In this document: positions 1-9,962 of the stretch, one piece after another
How positions within the stretch are numbered: the first letter of the stretch is position 1
Layout of the letters: every line of letters starts with the position of its first letter
IMG/VR virus record: IMGVR_UViG_3300021138_000002
Location: 81,097-145,096 of that record
Length of the DNA stretch: 64,000 nucleotides
Source: a virus
Direction: 5' to 3' (one strand)
Translations under genes and position numbers: made by a program
The notes under the pieces: model-generated
Told to the model about the DNA's origin: nothing
Database searches by the model: none
The model's input: the letters and a program-made list of their open reading frames with translations, nothing else

Positions 1-1
1 T

Positions 2-568
2 GGGTCCGGCACCGGAAACGGCACAGCCAGCGATTGCGGACAGTGCACCTTGGTAACCAGCGGCACACTTAGCTCTGGTCAAATGAACATGGTATTCAAT
101 GCCAATGGTGGATCAGCTTACGCCAGCCGTCTCACAAACAAGTACATCTGGGATGCCTCAAATACTCGCTATGCTGTAAACTTCTTTGTGGCAGGTACCA
201 ATACTCCGCTTGCTTTGGCCAACGTCACCATCACCGGCAACGCAGGCACATTCACTTGTTCTAACACCAATATTGGTCTAGGCGAATTGATCACAGTCAC
301 TGGCACATTGAGCAACGTGGCCACTGGCACAATCTCTGGTTACAGCAACCCAACCACTTATTATGTGATCAACACTAACGGCGTCAATACCTTTACTTTG
401 AGTACCACAGAAGGCGGTGCCAATATCACTACTGGCACTGGTAATACTACTGGATTGACATTCAACACCATAAGTTCAACCACATTCAAGTCTGGAGCAG
501 ATCCGGTAACTTGGACCAATGGTACTGGCAATTTGATCCTGGCACAGGTTCAGAATTACACATCATAA
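2..568 (+). CDS. C-terminal part of a structural/fibre protein, 5' truncated by the window edge
   Basis: An open frame enters the window at base 2 without an initiation signal and ends at TAA 566-568, leaving 188 codons. The visible protein is rich in Thr, Asn, Gly and Ser with short beta-strand-like stretches, as in phage fibre and baseplate-decoration proteins. It sits upstream of four kilobase-scale fibre genes on the same strand and is followed by a strong intrinsic terminator, so it closes a transcription unit. No specific family is recognised and its N-terminus lies outside the window. Calling it virion-associated is an inference from composition and neighbours. Confidence 0.7.
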   Translation, partial: GSGTGNGTASDCGQCTLVTSGTLSSGQMNMVFNANGGSAYASRLTNKYIWDASNTRYAVNFFVAGTNTPLALANVTITGNAGTFTCSNTNIGLGELITVTGTLSNVATGTISGYSNPTTYYVINTNGVNTFTLSTTEGGANITTGTGNTTGLTFNTISSTTFKSGADPVTWTNGTGNLILAQVQNYTS

Positions 569-584
569 CGCAGTTTTGTGTGGA

Positions 585-611
585 AAAAACCCGTACCTGT
601 TACGGGTTTTT
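585..611 (+). terminator. Intrinsic terminator after the first fibre gene
   Basis: A perfect 11-bp stem (585-595 with 601-611) has a 5-nt loop CCTGT. The stem ends in five A:T pairs, so the right arm supplies the T-run. It lies 16 nt after the TAA of the preceding gene. Confidence 0.85.
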
Positions 612-659
612 AAATGAGTCAAAATTCTAAACACAGTCCCGGTTTTATGCGGGCACTGG

Positions 660-665
660 TAAATA
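660..665 (+). promoter_or_regulatory. T4-type late promoter core TAAATA with leader
   Basis: TAAATA lies 20 nt before the GTG start at 686, and a TAGGAG ribosome site lies between them. The core fits the T4 late consensus TATAAATA, recognised in T4 by gp55/gp33. The same element with an SD-containing leader precedes most structural genes here. Confidence 0.7.
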
Positions 666-685
666 TATCATAATAGGAGAAAACC

Positions 686-3600
686 GTGGCCGTCACAAGA
701 ATAAAAAATAACCAGATCACTGATGCATCAGCTGGCAATACCCAACTTGGTATCAATGCAAATACCAAAGTACAAGATTATAGCGTAACTTCAGTCAAGT
801 TAGCTAACAATATTACCTATGGTTCAGACCTTACCATTTCGGGTAACCTAAGCGTAACTGGTACAACCACAGCGGTTGATACCACATATACCAACATACA
901 AGATCCCCTGATCGTATTAGCAGACGGACAGACTAGTGGTAGCCCGGCCGTGGACATCGGCTATATCGGTCTACGTGGAAACCAAGCCAATATTGCTCTT
1001 ATCTGGAATGAGGCCAACAGCACTTTTGCTGCTACCTATACCAACAGCGGTGTGAACGATAACACCGTTGTTGCGATCAACAGCTATGCCGACTTCAAGG
1101 CCAACAATGTAAACACTGTGACTGATGTTTCAGCAGGCGGTAACGTATCGGGTGGCAATGTCTCTGCCACAACTGATGTATCAGCTGGTGGCAATGTAGC
1201 AGGTGGCAATGTGACTGCTACTACCAATGTGAGTGCTGGCGGAAACGTTTTGGCCAATACTGATGTTTCGGCTGGCGGTAACGTAGTTGGTGGCAATGTA
1301 AATGTAACTACCAACGTAAGTGCTGGTGGCAACATCTACGGTGCAAATTTTGCAACAACAGGATCGGGTGGCAATATCACTGGTGCCAATGTTATTTCTG
1401 CAACTACAGTGACCACTACTGGTGATGTCAGTGCAGGTGGCAATGTTGTAACTGGTGCCAATGTCAGCGTAGGCGGAAACGTTTCAGTTGCTGGCAATAT
1501 TACTGCGGTAGGCAACATTGGTGCTGGTCAGTACCTGTTTGGTGATGGTTATTATATCAGCAACATCAACTCAGGCAATATTGCAGCCAGTAAAATTGTA
1601 AACGGCGGTAGCTTTGCTAATATAGCCACAACTGACGGCAACTTGGTAGTTGCCATTGGTAACGCTTCGAGCACAGTGGCCACATTCTATGACACTGGTA
1701 TCAACACCAACGGCAATCTCAGTGCCAGTGGTAATATACTAGCCGGGGCTGACATAAGTGCTGGTGGTAACGTAACTGCAACTACCAATATCTCAGCCGG
1801 TAGCAATGTTTTGGCCAATACCGATGTTTCAGCAGGCGGTAATGTGTTAGGTGGCAACGTAACTGCCACTACCAATGTTTCAGCTGGTAGCAATGTTCTT
1901 GCTAACACAGACGTTTCGGCTGGTGGTAACGTAATTGGTGGCAATGTAACTGCAACTACTAATGTTTCAGCTGGTAGCAACGTTTTAGCAAATACTGATG
2001 TAAGTGCTGGCGGTAATGTAATTGGTGGTAACGTAACTGCAACTACCAATGTTTCAGCTGGTAGCAATGTTCTTGCCAACACAGATGTAAGTGCTGGCGG
2101 TAATGTAATTGGTGGTAACGTAATCGCAACTACCACCGTGAGTGCTGGCACCAATGTAATTTCTGGACAAGATATCAGTGCAGGCGGCAATGTATTGGCC
2201 TACAACAGTGTTTCTGCTAACGGAAATATAGCAGGTGACAATGTAATTGCTGGCACTACCATTTCATCAGGCGGAAATGTATTGGTTTATGGTTTGGTGA
2301 CAGCTGGTGGCAACATACAGTCCAATCAAAATGTACAGGCTTTCCAGGATGTCAGTGCCGGTGGTAACATAATTGCAAATTACAACGTAACTGCTACAGG
2401 CAACGTAACTGGTGGTAACGTAAATGCGGTTGGTATAGGTGCAGTAGTAAGTGCAGACGGCAACGTGGTTGGTGGCAACATAGTCACTCAAGGCACTATC
2501 ACAGCCACAGGTACATTGGAAGCTGGCAACATAGTCACCGGCGGATATGTAACTGCCACAGGTAACGTACAAGCCGGCAATATCAACACAGCAGGCGACG
2601 TAAGCGCCACAGCCAATGTCAACAGCGGCAACGTAAACAGTGGCACTATCAGTGCCACAGGTGCGATATATGGTGCCAACATCAACAGCAACTATCTCTA
2701 CAGTGCCAACAGCAGTTTGGTTATCAGTGCAGTAGGTACCAATAGCGGTATCAGCATATTCACCAACGGCTCGGGCAACATTGGTGTGGGCAATGCCTAT
2801 ATCAACAACTTGGCTGATCCACAGCAGAATCAAGATGCGGCTACCAAGTTCTATGTTGACAGCGTGGCACAAGGTTTAGCAGTAAAAGCTTCTGTGAGTG
2901 TGAGTGAAGTTTCCACATTGGCCAACGTGACCAACGTGACCAACGTGACTTACAACAACGGCACGTCCGGAGTTGGTGCCACATTGACCATAACCAGTAC
3001 AGCTCAAATCAGTTTAGACGGAGTTAATCTCAGTACATTGCCGGCCAATGCCAGAGTATTGATACAGAACGAAACCGGATCCGGTGCTGGCGATACCAAT
3101 GCTGCCTGGAACGGTATCTATTACATATCAACCAATACTCCAACCAACACTGTGCTCACACGTAGCTTGGATATGAATCAACCGAGCGAATTCTACGGTG
3201 CATTTACCTTTGTTGAAGACGGTACTGTGTACAAGGCCTCGGGTTGGGTATGTACCAATACTGCTGAGGCTAGCCCGATCACGATCGGTACCACAGCAGT
3301 TACTTGGAGCCAGTTCTCGGGTGCAGGTGCTTACACACAAGGCAACGGTATCGCGATTACAGGCACAATCATCAGCACCAGAATCAACACTGGCAATTTA
3401 GAGTATGATGGTAGCGGAAACCTACAAGTATCCAGCTATGCCAATTTGACTTATCCAAATATTGGATCAGCAACTGGTACCACATTGAGCTTGACCGGTA
3501 ATTTGGTTGCCAGTGCGATTGGCTCAACCGACAGCATGAGTGCTGCAGGCAATGTTTATGCAGGCAATATCAGTACAAGTGGCACTGTAGTTGCGGTAGC

Positions 3601-5965
3601 CAACATAACTGGTGGCAACTTGTTGACCGGCAACGTGGTCAGTGCAACTGGTAACGTAACAGGTGGCAATTTGATCACTGCAGGTTATGTTTCTGCTACT
3701 GGCAATTTGTACGGTGGTAACCTCAGCTTGTCAGGCAACGTACTCAGCGATATCAACATGTTGGGCAACATCACTGCAGGTGGATATATCACCGCAGTTG
3801 GCAACGTGTCAGCTGGCAATGTAAACACTGGCATAGTATCAGCTAGCGGTAACATATATTCAGCCAATATATTTGCCACAGGCGCTATTATTCCTACCAC
3901 AGACAACACATTTACACTGGGTAACTCAACCAACAGTTGGCAAAGCCTGTATGTTAGCGGAAGCACCATTTACTTGGGCAACATCCAACTCAAACAAACC
4001 GCGGCAAATACCCTTAGCGTGGTAGCCAGCGATGGTACTACACCAGCCAGCTTGTCTATCAACAGTATCAGTGCCAGTGGAAATATCACTGCTAATGGAA
4101 ACATGAGTGCCGGCGGCAATGTATGGTCTTCGGCAGACGTCAGCGCCACAGGCAATGTGTACGGCAACAATCTTTCAGCAGTCAGCAATGTAGCAGGTGG
4201 CAATATAGTTGCAACTACCGATGTAAGTGCTGGTGGTAATGTTTTAGCCAATACCGACCTAAGTGCTGGCGGCAATGTTGTGGGTGGCAATGTAAACGTA
4301 ACTACCAACGTAAGTGCTGGTGGTAACGTCTATGGTGCCAATTTTGCAACAACGGGCCCAAGTGGCAACATTACTGGTGCCAATGTTATTTCTGCAACCA
4401 CATTCACTGCCAGCGGCAATGTCACTGCCAACAATGTAACAGTTGGAAACATAGTGAGTGCAGTTGGCAATATTGTTACTAGCAACTACTTTGTGGGCGA
4501 TGGTTACTACATCAGCAACATCAACGCCGGCAACGTGGCCACAACCAAAATCTTTAACGGCAACAGCTATGCCAACGTAACTGCCAGCAACGGCAACGTC
4601 ACAATTGGTGTAAACAGCAATTTGGTAGCCACATTCTATGACACTGGTATCAGTTCAACTGGCAATGTAAACGTTGACGGATTAACTATTGCAGTAGGTC
4701 AGAGTTTGATTGGTACCACAGCCAATGCCAATATTACCATAACACCAAACGGATCGGGCGTACTTGCAGTACAAAGTTCCAGCAACGTTGGTATAGTTGT
4801 AAGTACAACTAGTGCTAATTTAAAAAATCAAATTAGAGTGCAGACTGTTGGAACCACCCTGGGCGGAAGCGGCGGCGGAGCATTTGTTGGAACTTATGTA
4901 CTAGGTAACGGCACACCAACACAAAGTCAAAATCGTTTGGTAACCATTGTTGGTGAAGGATCTGAAGACGGCACAACTGCCGGCCCAAGTGCTGCAACCA
5001 AGATCACGTTGGATGCTGCAGCCGATTGGTCAACAGGAAACACACCGGCTCACATCAGTTTTTGGACCACACCAAGTGGAAGCAACGTCAGTGTTGAATC
5101 AGTACGAGCCGAATCCAACGGCGATTTGAGTATTTTTAATGGTAACTTGAATGCAGCCAACGGTAACGTTTACACAACCAGTGTCAGCGCCAGCGGTTCG
5201 ATTGTGGCAGACGCCAATATCACCGGTGGTAATATATACACTGGCGGCGAAATCAGTTCAACTGGTAACGTCACATCTGGCACATTCTTCTATGTTGATC
5301 CTGTAGACAGCACTGTGTTGATCGGCAACAGCTCGATCGTGGCCTGTTCTGTATTGAGTTTGAACACCACAACCAGCTTTGTAGTTCCAGTTGGTAACAC
5401 AGCACAACGTCCAAGTTCAACTTACACTGGTATGGTTCGTTTCAATACCAGCCAAAACAACTTGGAAGTGTACGACAACGCACAATGGAGCCCAGTTGGT
5501 TCAACCACATACACTGTGATTGCTGACGAACAGTTCAACGGCGACGGTGCTACTGTGGCCTTTACATTGGGTAGCACACAAACTACCAACAGTTGTATTG
5601 TAAGCATCAACGGTGTGGTACAGATCCCAACATTGGCTTATGCTGTGTCAGGAACTTACCCAACTTGTGTGTTGACATTCACAGAAGCTCCAGAACTTGG
5701 TGACGTAATTGATGTAAGAGAAATCACAACCACAGTGACCTTGACCGAATTGGCCAGCCAAAGCGGTAATGCAACTGTAACTGTAAGCAACACCAGCGCC
5801 GAAGTTGACATCAAGGGTAACTTGGTAACCACAGTTAATAGCTCAGCTCCAACCCTGTCGACCAACCAGACCTTGAGCTTCCAGCTAGTATCAAATACCA
5901 GCTTGAAGATCTTGGTACGCGGCAGCGACGGTGTAACAAGAAGCGCCACATTGACCCTGAGCTAA
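686..5965 (+). CDS. Giant repetitive tail-fibre/adhesin protein (1759 aa)
   Basis: GTG start, chosen because TAGGAG sits 6 nt upstream and a late promoter lies just before it. Residues 1-130 hold a conserved phage fibre head with a DPLIVLADG motif. Most of the rest is degenerate VSAGGNV / TATTNVSAG / GNVxGGN repeats that should form a long beta-structured shaft. The middle (about residues 710-890) carries the ATKFYVDSVAQGL segment seen in many phage fibre and neck-whisker proteins. The C-terminal 250 residues contain an AQRPSSTYTGMVRFNT segment common in marine phage virion proteins. A module of about 450 bp is duplicated inside the gene. Likely role is host recognition or a long fibre; the specific T4 equivalent (gp34-37) cannot be assigned from sequence alone. 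Confidence 0.8.
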   Translation: MAVTRIKNNQITDASAGNTQLGINANTKVQDYSVTSVKLANNITYGSDLTISGNLSVTGTTTAVDTTYTNIQDPLIVLADGQTSGSPAVDIGYIGLRGNQANIALIWNEANSTFAATYTNSGVNDNTVVAINSYADFKANNVNTVTDVSAGGNVSGGNVSATTDVSAGGNVAGGNVTATTNVSAGGNVLANTDVSAGGNVVGGNVNVTTNVSAGGNIYGANFATTGSGGNITGANVISATTVTTTGDVSAGGNVVTGANVSVGGNVSVAGNITAVGNIGAGQYLFGDGYYISNINSGNIAASKIVNGGSFANIATTDGNLVVAIGNASSTVATFYDTGINTNGNLSASGNILAGADISAGGNVTATTNISAGSNVLANTDVSAGGNVLGGNVTATTNVSAGSNVLANTDVSAGGNVIGGNVTATTNVSAGSNVLANTDVSAGGNVIGGNVTATTNVSAGSNVLANTDVSAGGNVIGGNVIATTTVSAGTNVISGQDISAGGNVLAYNSVSANGNIAGDNVIAGTTISSGGNVLVYGLVTAGGNIQSNQNVQAFQDVSAGGNIIANYNVTATGNVTGGNVNAVGIGAVVSADGNVVGGNIVTQGTITATGTLEAGNIVTGGYVTATGNVQAGNINTAGDVSATANVNSGNVNSGTISATGAIYGANINSNYLYSANSSLVISAVGTNSGISIFTNGSGNIGVGNAYINNLADPQQNQDAATKFYVDSVAQGLAVKASVSVSEVSTLANVTNVTNVTYNNGTSGVGATLTITSTAQISLDGVNLSTLPANARVLIQNETGSGAGDTNAAWNGIYYISTNTPTNTVLTRSLDMNQPSEFYGAFTFVEDGTVYKASGWVCTNTAEASPITIGTTAVTWSQFSGAGAYTQGNGIAITGTIISTRINTGNLEYDGSGNLQVSSYANLTYPNIGSATGTTLSLTGNLVASAIGSTDSMSAAGNVYAGNISTSGTVVAVANITGGNLLTGNVVSATGNVTGGNLITAGYVSATGNLYGGNLSLSGNVLSDINMLGNITAGGYITAVGNVSAGNVNTGIVSASGNIYSANIFATGAIIPTTDNTFTLGNSTNSWQSLYVSGSTIYLGNIQLKQTAANTLSVVASDGTTPASLSINSISASGNITANGNMSAGGNVWSSADVSATGNVYGNNLSAVSNVAGGNIVATTDVSAGGNVLANTDLSAGGNVVGGNVNVTTNVSAGGNVYGANFATTGPSGNITGANVISATTFTASGNVTANNVTVGNIVSAVGNIVTSNYFVGDGYYISNINAGNVATTKIFNGNSYANVTASNGNVTIGVNSNLVATFYDTGISSTGNVNVDGLTIAVGQSLIGTTANANITITPNGSGVLAVQSSSNVGIVVSTTSANLKNQIRVQTVGTTLGGSGGGAFVGTYVLGNGTPTQSQNRLVTIVGEGSEDGTTAGPSAATKITLDAAADWSTGNTPAHISFWTTPSGSNVSVESVRAESNGDLSIFNGNLNAANGNVYTTSVSASGSIVADANITGGNIYTGGEISSTGNVTSGTFFYVDPVDSTVLIGNSSIVACSVLSLNTTTSFVVPVGNTAQRPSSTYTGMVRFNTSQNNLEVYDNAQWSPVGSTTYTVIADEQFNGDGATVAFTLGSTQTTNSCIVSINGVVQIPTLAYAVSGTYPTCVLTFTEAPELGDVIDVREITTTVTLTELASQSGNATVTVSNTSAEVDIKGNLVTTVNSSAPTLSTNQTLSFQLVSNTSLKILVRGSDGVTRSATLTLS
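1116..2200 (+). repeat. Degenerate VSAGGNV-type coding repeats
   Basis: Repeated units encode VSAGGNVxGGNVxATT and VSAGSNVLANTD with many synonymous changes. In the stretch 1840-2130 the units are almost identical at protein level. Repeats stay in frame throughout. Confidence 0.85.
4206..4680 (+). repeat. Second copy of an internal fibre module also found at about 1240-1720
   Basis: Both copies encode, in the same order, a VSAGGNV(V)GGN run, YGANFATTG, ITGANVISATT, a GDGYYISNIN segment and VATFYDTGI. The copies differ by many substitutions, so this is an old in-frame duplication about 3 kb apart. Confidence 0.8.
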
Positions 5966-5981
5966 AAACTATAGGGTTTAG

Positions 5982-6014
5982 AAAAAATAGGACTCTCCGG
6001 AGTTCTATTTTTTT
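5982..6014 (+). terminator. Intrinsic terminator with UNCG-type tetraloop
   Basis: A 14-bp stem (5982-5995 with 6000-6013, one G:U pair) is closed by loop TCCG, a UNCG tetraloop. It ends in a T-run and lies 16 nt after the stop of the giant fibre gene. A late promoter core follows 4 nt later. Confidence 0.9.
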
Positions 6015-6017
6015 GGC

Positions 6018-6023
6018 TAAATA
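6018..6023 (+). promoter_or_regulatory. Late promoter core TAAATA
   Basis: TAAATA directly follows the terminator and lies 21 nt before ATG 6045, with AGGATAGG between as ribosome site. Confidence 0.65.
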
Positions 6024-6044
6024 TACAATAGGATAGGTAAAAAA

Positions 6045-6776
6045 ATGGCTCTAACTAAACCCCGTGCGTATCAGATATACGACATAGATTACAAACAAGC
6101 GACCCGAGTAGTAACAGTTACCAACGTTTCTTTAACTGGCGGAGCCCCAAACAATGTGGACGGAGTAACGCTCAGCCTCAACGATCGAGTGCTAGTCACC
6201 GGCCAGGCTGACCAGACACAAAACGGTATCTACATCATAACCACTGTGGGATCGGGTGCCAACGGAACTTGGGCTCGTAGCAACGATACCAACGAAACAG
6301 GAGAACTATTAGCCGGCACCATTGTCATGGTCACCGAAGGTGTAATCTACGCAGATACTCAGTGGAAACTGATCACAGACAATCCGATCATGATCGGAAC
6401 CACGCCCTTAGTATTCACACAAAATTATTTGGCCAACGTATTACACGCTGGCAACAGCAATGTCACAGTTTACAGCAACGCCAATGTGACCATAACAGCT
6501 GCCGGTGCAGCCAATGTGCTCACCGTAGCCTCGGATGGTGTGTACGTGATTGGCAATGTGTCGGCTTCTGGCAATGTCACAGCCGGTCGTGTGTCAGCTA
6601 CCGGCAATGTGACCGGTAACAATGTGGTTGCTGTGGCAGGATTTTTGGGCAATAATATCAGTGTGTCTGGCAACGTGACCCTGGGCAACCGACTGGATTG
6701 GACATCAAACGGTACCAGTGCGGTATACCAAGTGTACAATGCCAGCACCGGAAGCCTGGATACCATATTTGGGTAA
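6045..6776 (+). CDS. Fibre-associated structural protein (243 aa)
   Basis: The N-terminal ~130 residues form a domain frequent in phage fibre proteins (motifs VATVTNVSL-like, LNDRVLVTGQADQTQNGIY, W-x-R-S/N-D), thought to act as a beta-rich connector. The last 80 residues are GNVSASGNVTAG repeats like those of the neighbouring fibres. The giant fibre also contains a VLIQNETG...NGIYYIST version of this connector, so the two genes share modules. The gene ends 3 nt before the LamG gene, consistent with co-translation. Virion location is inferred. Confidence 0.7.
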   Translation: MALTKPRAYQIYDIDYKQATRVVTVTNVSLTGGAPNNVDGVTLSLNDRVLVTGQADQTQNGIYIITTVGSGANGTWARSNDTNETGELLAGTIVMVTEGVIYADTQWKLITDNPIMIGTTPLVFTQNYLANVLHAGNSNVTVYSNANVTITAAGAANVLTVASDGVYVIGNVSASGNVTAGRVSATGNVTGNNVVAVAGFLGNNISVSGNVTLGNRLDWTSNGTSAVYQVYNASTGSLDTIFG

Positions 6777-6779
6777 TGT

Positions 6780-7649
6780 ATGTCTACATTAGCGACCCGA
6801 CTCACCAGTGATGGCATACTGCTAACCAATGCCTACTTTGACGAAATCACCAAGACCTGGGTCAGTATAGCACCTGATGCTGTGTATGCCGGCCAGTTTG
6901 ACGAAGTTTTTCTAGCCACCGGCAGTTTGTTGTTCTCGGGATCCACCGATTTTCTCTACGGAACCAACTCGGTATTTGACATCAGTGCACCTGGCACAGC
7001 CTGGACATTTGAAACTTGGATTTATCCTGCAACAGCCGGTGCTGTGTTCAGCATCGGCGACGGTACCCAGTACGGGCAGAGTTTTGCATTAGATTGGGGC
7101 GTTACTGCCACTGACAAATTTACGCTAAAGCAAGGTGATGGATCCAGTTATCCCATTTCGATTACCACTGCTGGCACCTATGCCAGCGGATCTTGGTATC
7201 ACGTGGCTGTGAGTTACACTGCCAGCGGCCTGAGAGCCATCTATGTCAACGGTGTGGATGATGCCAGTTACATGGCATCGGTCACGTTGAGTTCGGCCAC
7301 CCAGTGGGTGGTCAACGGCTACTACGACAACAACGGTCTGGGCAATGCTGGCGGATCCGGGCACCTGAGCAATCTGAGATTTGTGTTGGGCACAGCCCTG
7401 TACACAGCCAATTTTACGCCGCCTTACGCACCCCTAGTGCCGGTCACCAACACACAACTGCTGTTGTGCATGCCCGACAATGGTGGTGTCTTGATTGATA
7501 CCAGTGCCAACGCTTTCAAAATTCAGAGCCAAGGAACACCGGTAGCAACTGTTTTAAAACCATTCGTGGTAAATACTGTACAACGAGAATTAAACACAGG
7601 AACCTTACAGGTTTCTGGATATTTTGATGAAGAAACTGGCATCATTTAA
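6780..7649 (+). CDS. LamG/concanavalin-A-like lectin protein (289 aa)
   Basis: Residues about 40-225 form a LamG-type (Laminin_G_3) jelly-roll: FETWIYP near residue 78, a W-Y-H-V-A-V-S-Y strand near 140, IYVNG near 155 and a LSNLRFVLGTALYTANF stretch near 198. Such domains bind glycans, which fits host-surface adhesion. The flanking N-terminal 40 and C-terminal 30 residues match, in order, the 80-residue protein at 9963-10205, so the lectin appears to be inserted into a small host protein. It sits between fibre genes and is probably exposed on the virion. Confidence 0.75.
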   Translation: MSTLATRLTSDGILLTNAYFDEITKTWVSIAPDAVYAGQFDEVFLATGSLLFSGSTDFLYGTNSVFDISAPGTAWTFETWIYPATAGAVFSIGDGTQYGQSFALDWGVTATDKFTLKQGDGSSYPISITTAGTYASGSWYHVAVSYTASGLRAIYVNGVDDASYMASVTLSSATQWVVNGYYDNNGLGNAGGSGHLSNLRFVLGTALYTANFTPPYAPLVPVTNTQLLLCMPDNGGVLIDTSANAFKIQSQGTPVATVLKPFVVNTVQRELNTGTLQVSGYFDEETGII

Positions 7650-7667
7650 CAATTAGGACAATAAAAA

Positions 7668-9950
7668 ATGGCTAAACTGCTATCAGGAACCACGGTATAC
7701 GGAAATGCCGTAATCCAAACATATATAACCGTTACCGGTAACGTGATCGGTGGCAACGTACTAGTAACCGGATCCGGACAGATCAGCACAGCTGGAAATG
7801 TCTATGCCAACAACACAATCATAGCTGGATCAGAAACTGTGACTGGAAATATCACTGGTGGTAACATATTGACAGGTGGACAAATAAGTGCCACTGGCAA
7901 TATCACCATACCGCAAGGCAACTTCTTTATCGGTAATGGTAGCCAACTTACCGGTGTTGTTGCTACTTCGGCCAATGCCCAAACATTGACTGGCACATAC
8001 CTTGCCAACAATGTTGTAACTTCCAATTTGACCAGTTTTGGTCTTGTAACTTCTATCAGCTCAACCGGCAACGTCACTACCACAGGTAATGTAATTGGTG
8101 GCAACGTATTAACAGGTGGTTTGATTTCGGCGGCTGGTACGATCACCAGTGCAGCCAACATCACTGGCGGTAATGTATTAACTGCTGGCTTGATCAGCTC
8201 GACCGGCACAATCACTTCGGCAGCAAACGTGATCGGCGGCAATTTGGTCACTGCTGGATCAGTCACAGCCACAGCCAACATCACCGGCGGTAATGTATTA
8301 ACAGCCGGTTTGGTAAGTGCTACAGGCAATGTCACAGGCGGCAACATAACCACCGCTGGTTTAATCACTGCAACCGGTGCAATCACCAGTTCTGCCAACA
8401 TCACAGGTGGTAATGTACTAACTGGTGGTTTGATCAGTGCCACAGGTAATGTGATCAGCGGCAACATAAACACCGGCAGTATCAGCCAAACCGGAAACTT
8501 ATATGTGGGCGGATCGGCCAACATTATCGGTAACTTGAACGTACAGGGCAATGTAACATTCGTCAACAGCAACGTAATCACTGTAAACGATTTATACATC
8601 GAACTGGCCAACAACATCACTACCTATGCCAACGCTAACAGTGCTGGTTTGGTAGTTGGACCTGCCGGCAACAGCTTGTTCAATTGGCAGTATCTCAATT
8701 CAGCCAATGCCTGGTCAACCAACATCGGTATCAGTGCCCAGGGCAACATAAACGGTGGTAATGTAATCACAGGTGGTTTGGTAAACGCCACAGGCAATTT
8801 AACAGGTGGAAATGTAAACACAGCCGGTCTAATCAGTGCCGCAGGCAATATCTACGGTGGCAATTTGAGCATCACCGGAAGCATTACATTTGCTACAGTG
8901 ACTGGAACTACAATCAGTGTCACTGGTAATGTGATTGGTGGTAATCTATTGACAGGTGGTGGCGTAAGTGCTGCCGGACAGATCAGTGCCACAGCCAACA
9001 TCACTGGTGGCAATTTGCTCACAGCTGGTCTAATCAGCTCAACTGGCTCTATCACCAGTGCTGCGAACGTGACCGGTGGTAATGTATTGACTGCTGGATT
9101 GGTAAGTGCCACGGGTAACATAACTGGCGGTAACATATTAAGTGCTGGCTTGGCCAGTTTGACCGGCAACATCACAGGCGGTAACATATTAACTGCTGGT
9201 TTGATCAGCTCAACTGGCACAATCACCAGTGCTGCTAATATCACAGGTGGTAACGTATTAACTGCTGGTTTGATCAGCTCAACTGGTAATTTGACCAGCG
9301 GCAACATTACAACCAGCGGCTCAGTGACAGCCACAGCCAATATTACCGGCGGCAACATATTAACTGCCGGCTTGATCAGCTCAACTGGTACTATCACTAG
9401 TTCTGCCAACATTGCAGGTGGTAATGTACTCACAGCTGGATTGATATCAGCAACCGGTAACGTAACAGGTAATTACATATTGGGTAACGGTAGTCAATTG
9501 ACCGGTATTGATGTTGGACCACAACCCAACATTGTGAACGGAACTACCAACGTAAGTATTGCCACAGCCAATGCCAATGTGACAGTGAGTGTCGGCGGTG
9601 TTGGCAACGTAGCAGTATTTTCGACAGCCGGACTCAGTGTATCAGGCACAGTACAAGCCAACGGAACTGTCACAGGCGGTAATTTGGCCACAGCCGGCAC
9701 CGCCAGTGCAACCGGCAACATCACCGGCGGTAACATACTGACAGCTGGATTGGTCAGCGCCACAGGCACCATTACTAGTGCTGCCAATATCACTGGTGGT
9801 AACTTGTTAACAGGTGGACAAATAAGTGCTACTGGTAATATTGCCACAAGCGCCTATTTAAACTTGGCCAACAGTGCTAATGCTGCCGGCCCAGGTGGAC
9901 ACATAACTTATAACTCAAGTCTGATCAGCATAGACTTTACCTTTGGATAA
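7668..9950 (+). CDS. Repetitive tail-fibre protein (760 aa)
   Basis: ATG preceded by TTAGGACAA. The N-terminus MAKLLSGTTVYGNA is shared with the short gene at 10214. The body is a series of ITGGNILTAGLISSTG units interrupted by two FIGNGSQLTGV / ILGNGSQLTGI segments and by a 90-residue module ([12 protein letters not shown] ... [10 protein letters not shown]) that is nearly duplicated in the next large fibre. No catalytic motif is seen. The protein is predicted to be an elongated beta-structured fibre or adhesin; role inferred from repeats and context. Confidence 0.75.
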   Translation: MAKLLSGTTVYGNAVIQTYITVTGNVIGGNVLVTGSGQISTAGNVYANNTIIAGSETVTGNITGGNILTGGQISATGNITIPQGNFFIGNGSQLTGVVATSANAQTLTGTYLANNVVTSNLTSFGLVTSISSTGNVTTTGNVIGGNVLTGGLISAAGTITSAANITGGNVLTAGLISSTGTITSAANVIGGNLVTAGSVTATANITGGNVLTAGLVSATGNVTGGNITTAGLITATGAITSSANITGGNVLTGGLISATGNVISGNINTGSISQTGNLYVGGSANIIGNLNVQGNVTFVNSNVITVNDLYIELANNITTYANANSAGLVVGPAGNSLFNWQYLNSANAWSTNIGISAQGNINGGNVITGGLVNATGNLTGGNVNTAGLISAAGNIYGGNLSITGSITFATVTGTTISVTGNVIGGNLLTGGGVSAAGQISATANITGGNLLTAGLISSTGSITSAANVTGGNVLTAGLVSATGNITGGNILSAGLASLTGNITGGNILTAGLISSTGTITSAANITGGNVLTAGLISSTGNLTSGNITTSGSVTATANITGGNILTAGLISSTGTITSSANIAGGNVLTAGLISATGNVTGNYILGNGSQLTGIDVGPQPNIVNGTTNVSIATANANVTVSVGGVGNVAVFSTAGLSVSGTVQANGTVTGGNLATAGTASATGNITGGNILTAGLVSATGTITSAANITGGNLLTGGQISATGNIATSAYLNLANSANAAGPGGHITYNSSLISIDFTFG
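8468..8738 (+). repeat. Fibre cassette, copy 1 (copy 2 at 11648-11918)
   Basis: About 271 bases encoding [19 protein letters not shown] through [11 protein letters not shown] are almost identical in protein to copy 2, with scattered synonymous changes. It is a shared exchangeable module between two fibre genes. Confidence 0.85.
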
Positions 9951-9962
9951 TAGGGGAACACC

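Noticed and set aside
1084-2190. Long open frames on the minus strand inside the fibre genes, encoding Pro/Leu/Val-rich proteins
   Set aside because: They are mirror images of the GNV/GGN repeats; no start signals, and the same pattern appears wherever those repeats occur, including under the collagen blocks.
1116-2200. Repeats considered as a CRISPR array
   Set aside because: Units are in-frame protein repeats with synonymous drift and no constant repeat/unique spacer alternation; no cas genes.
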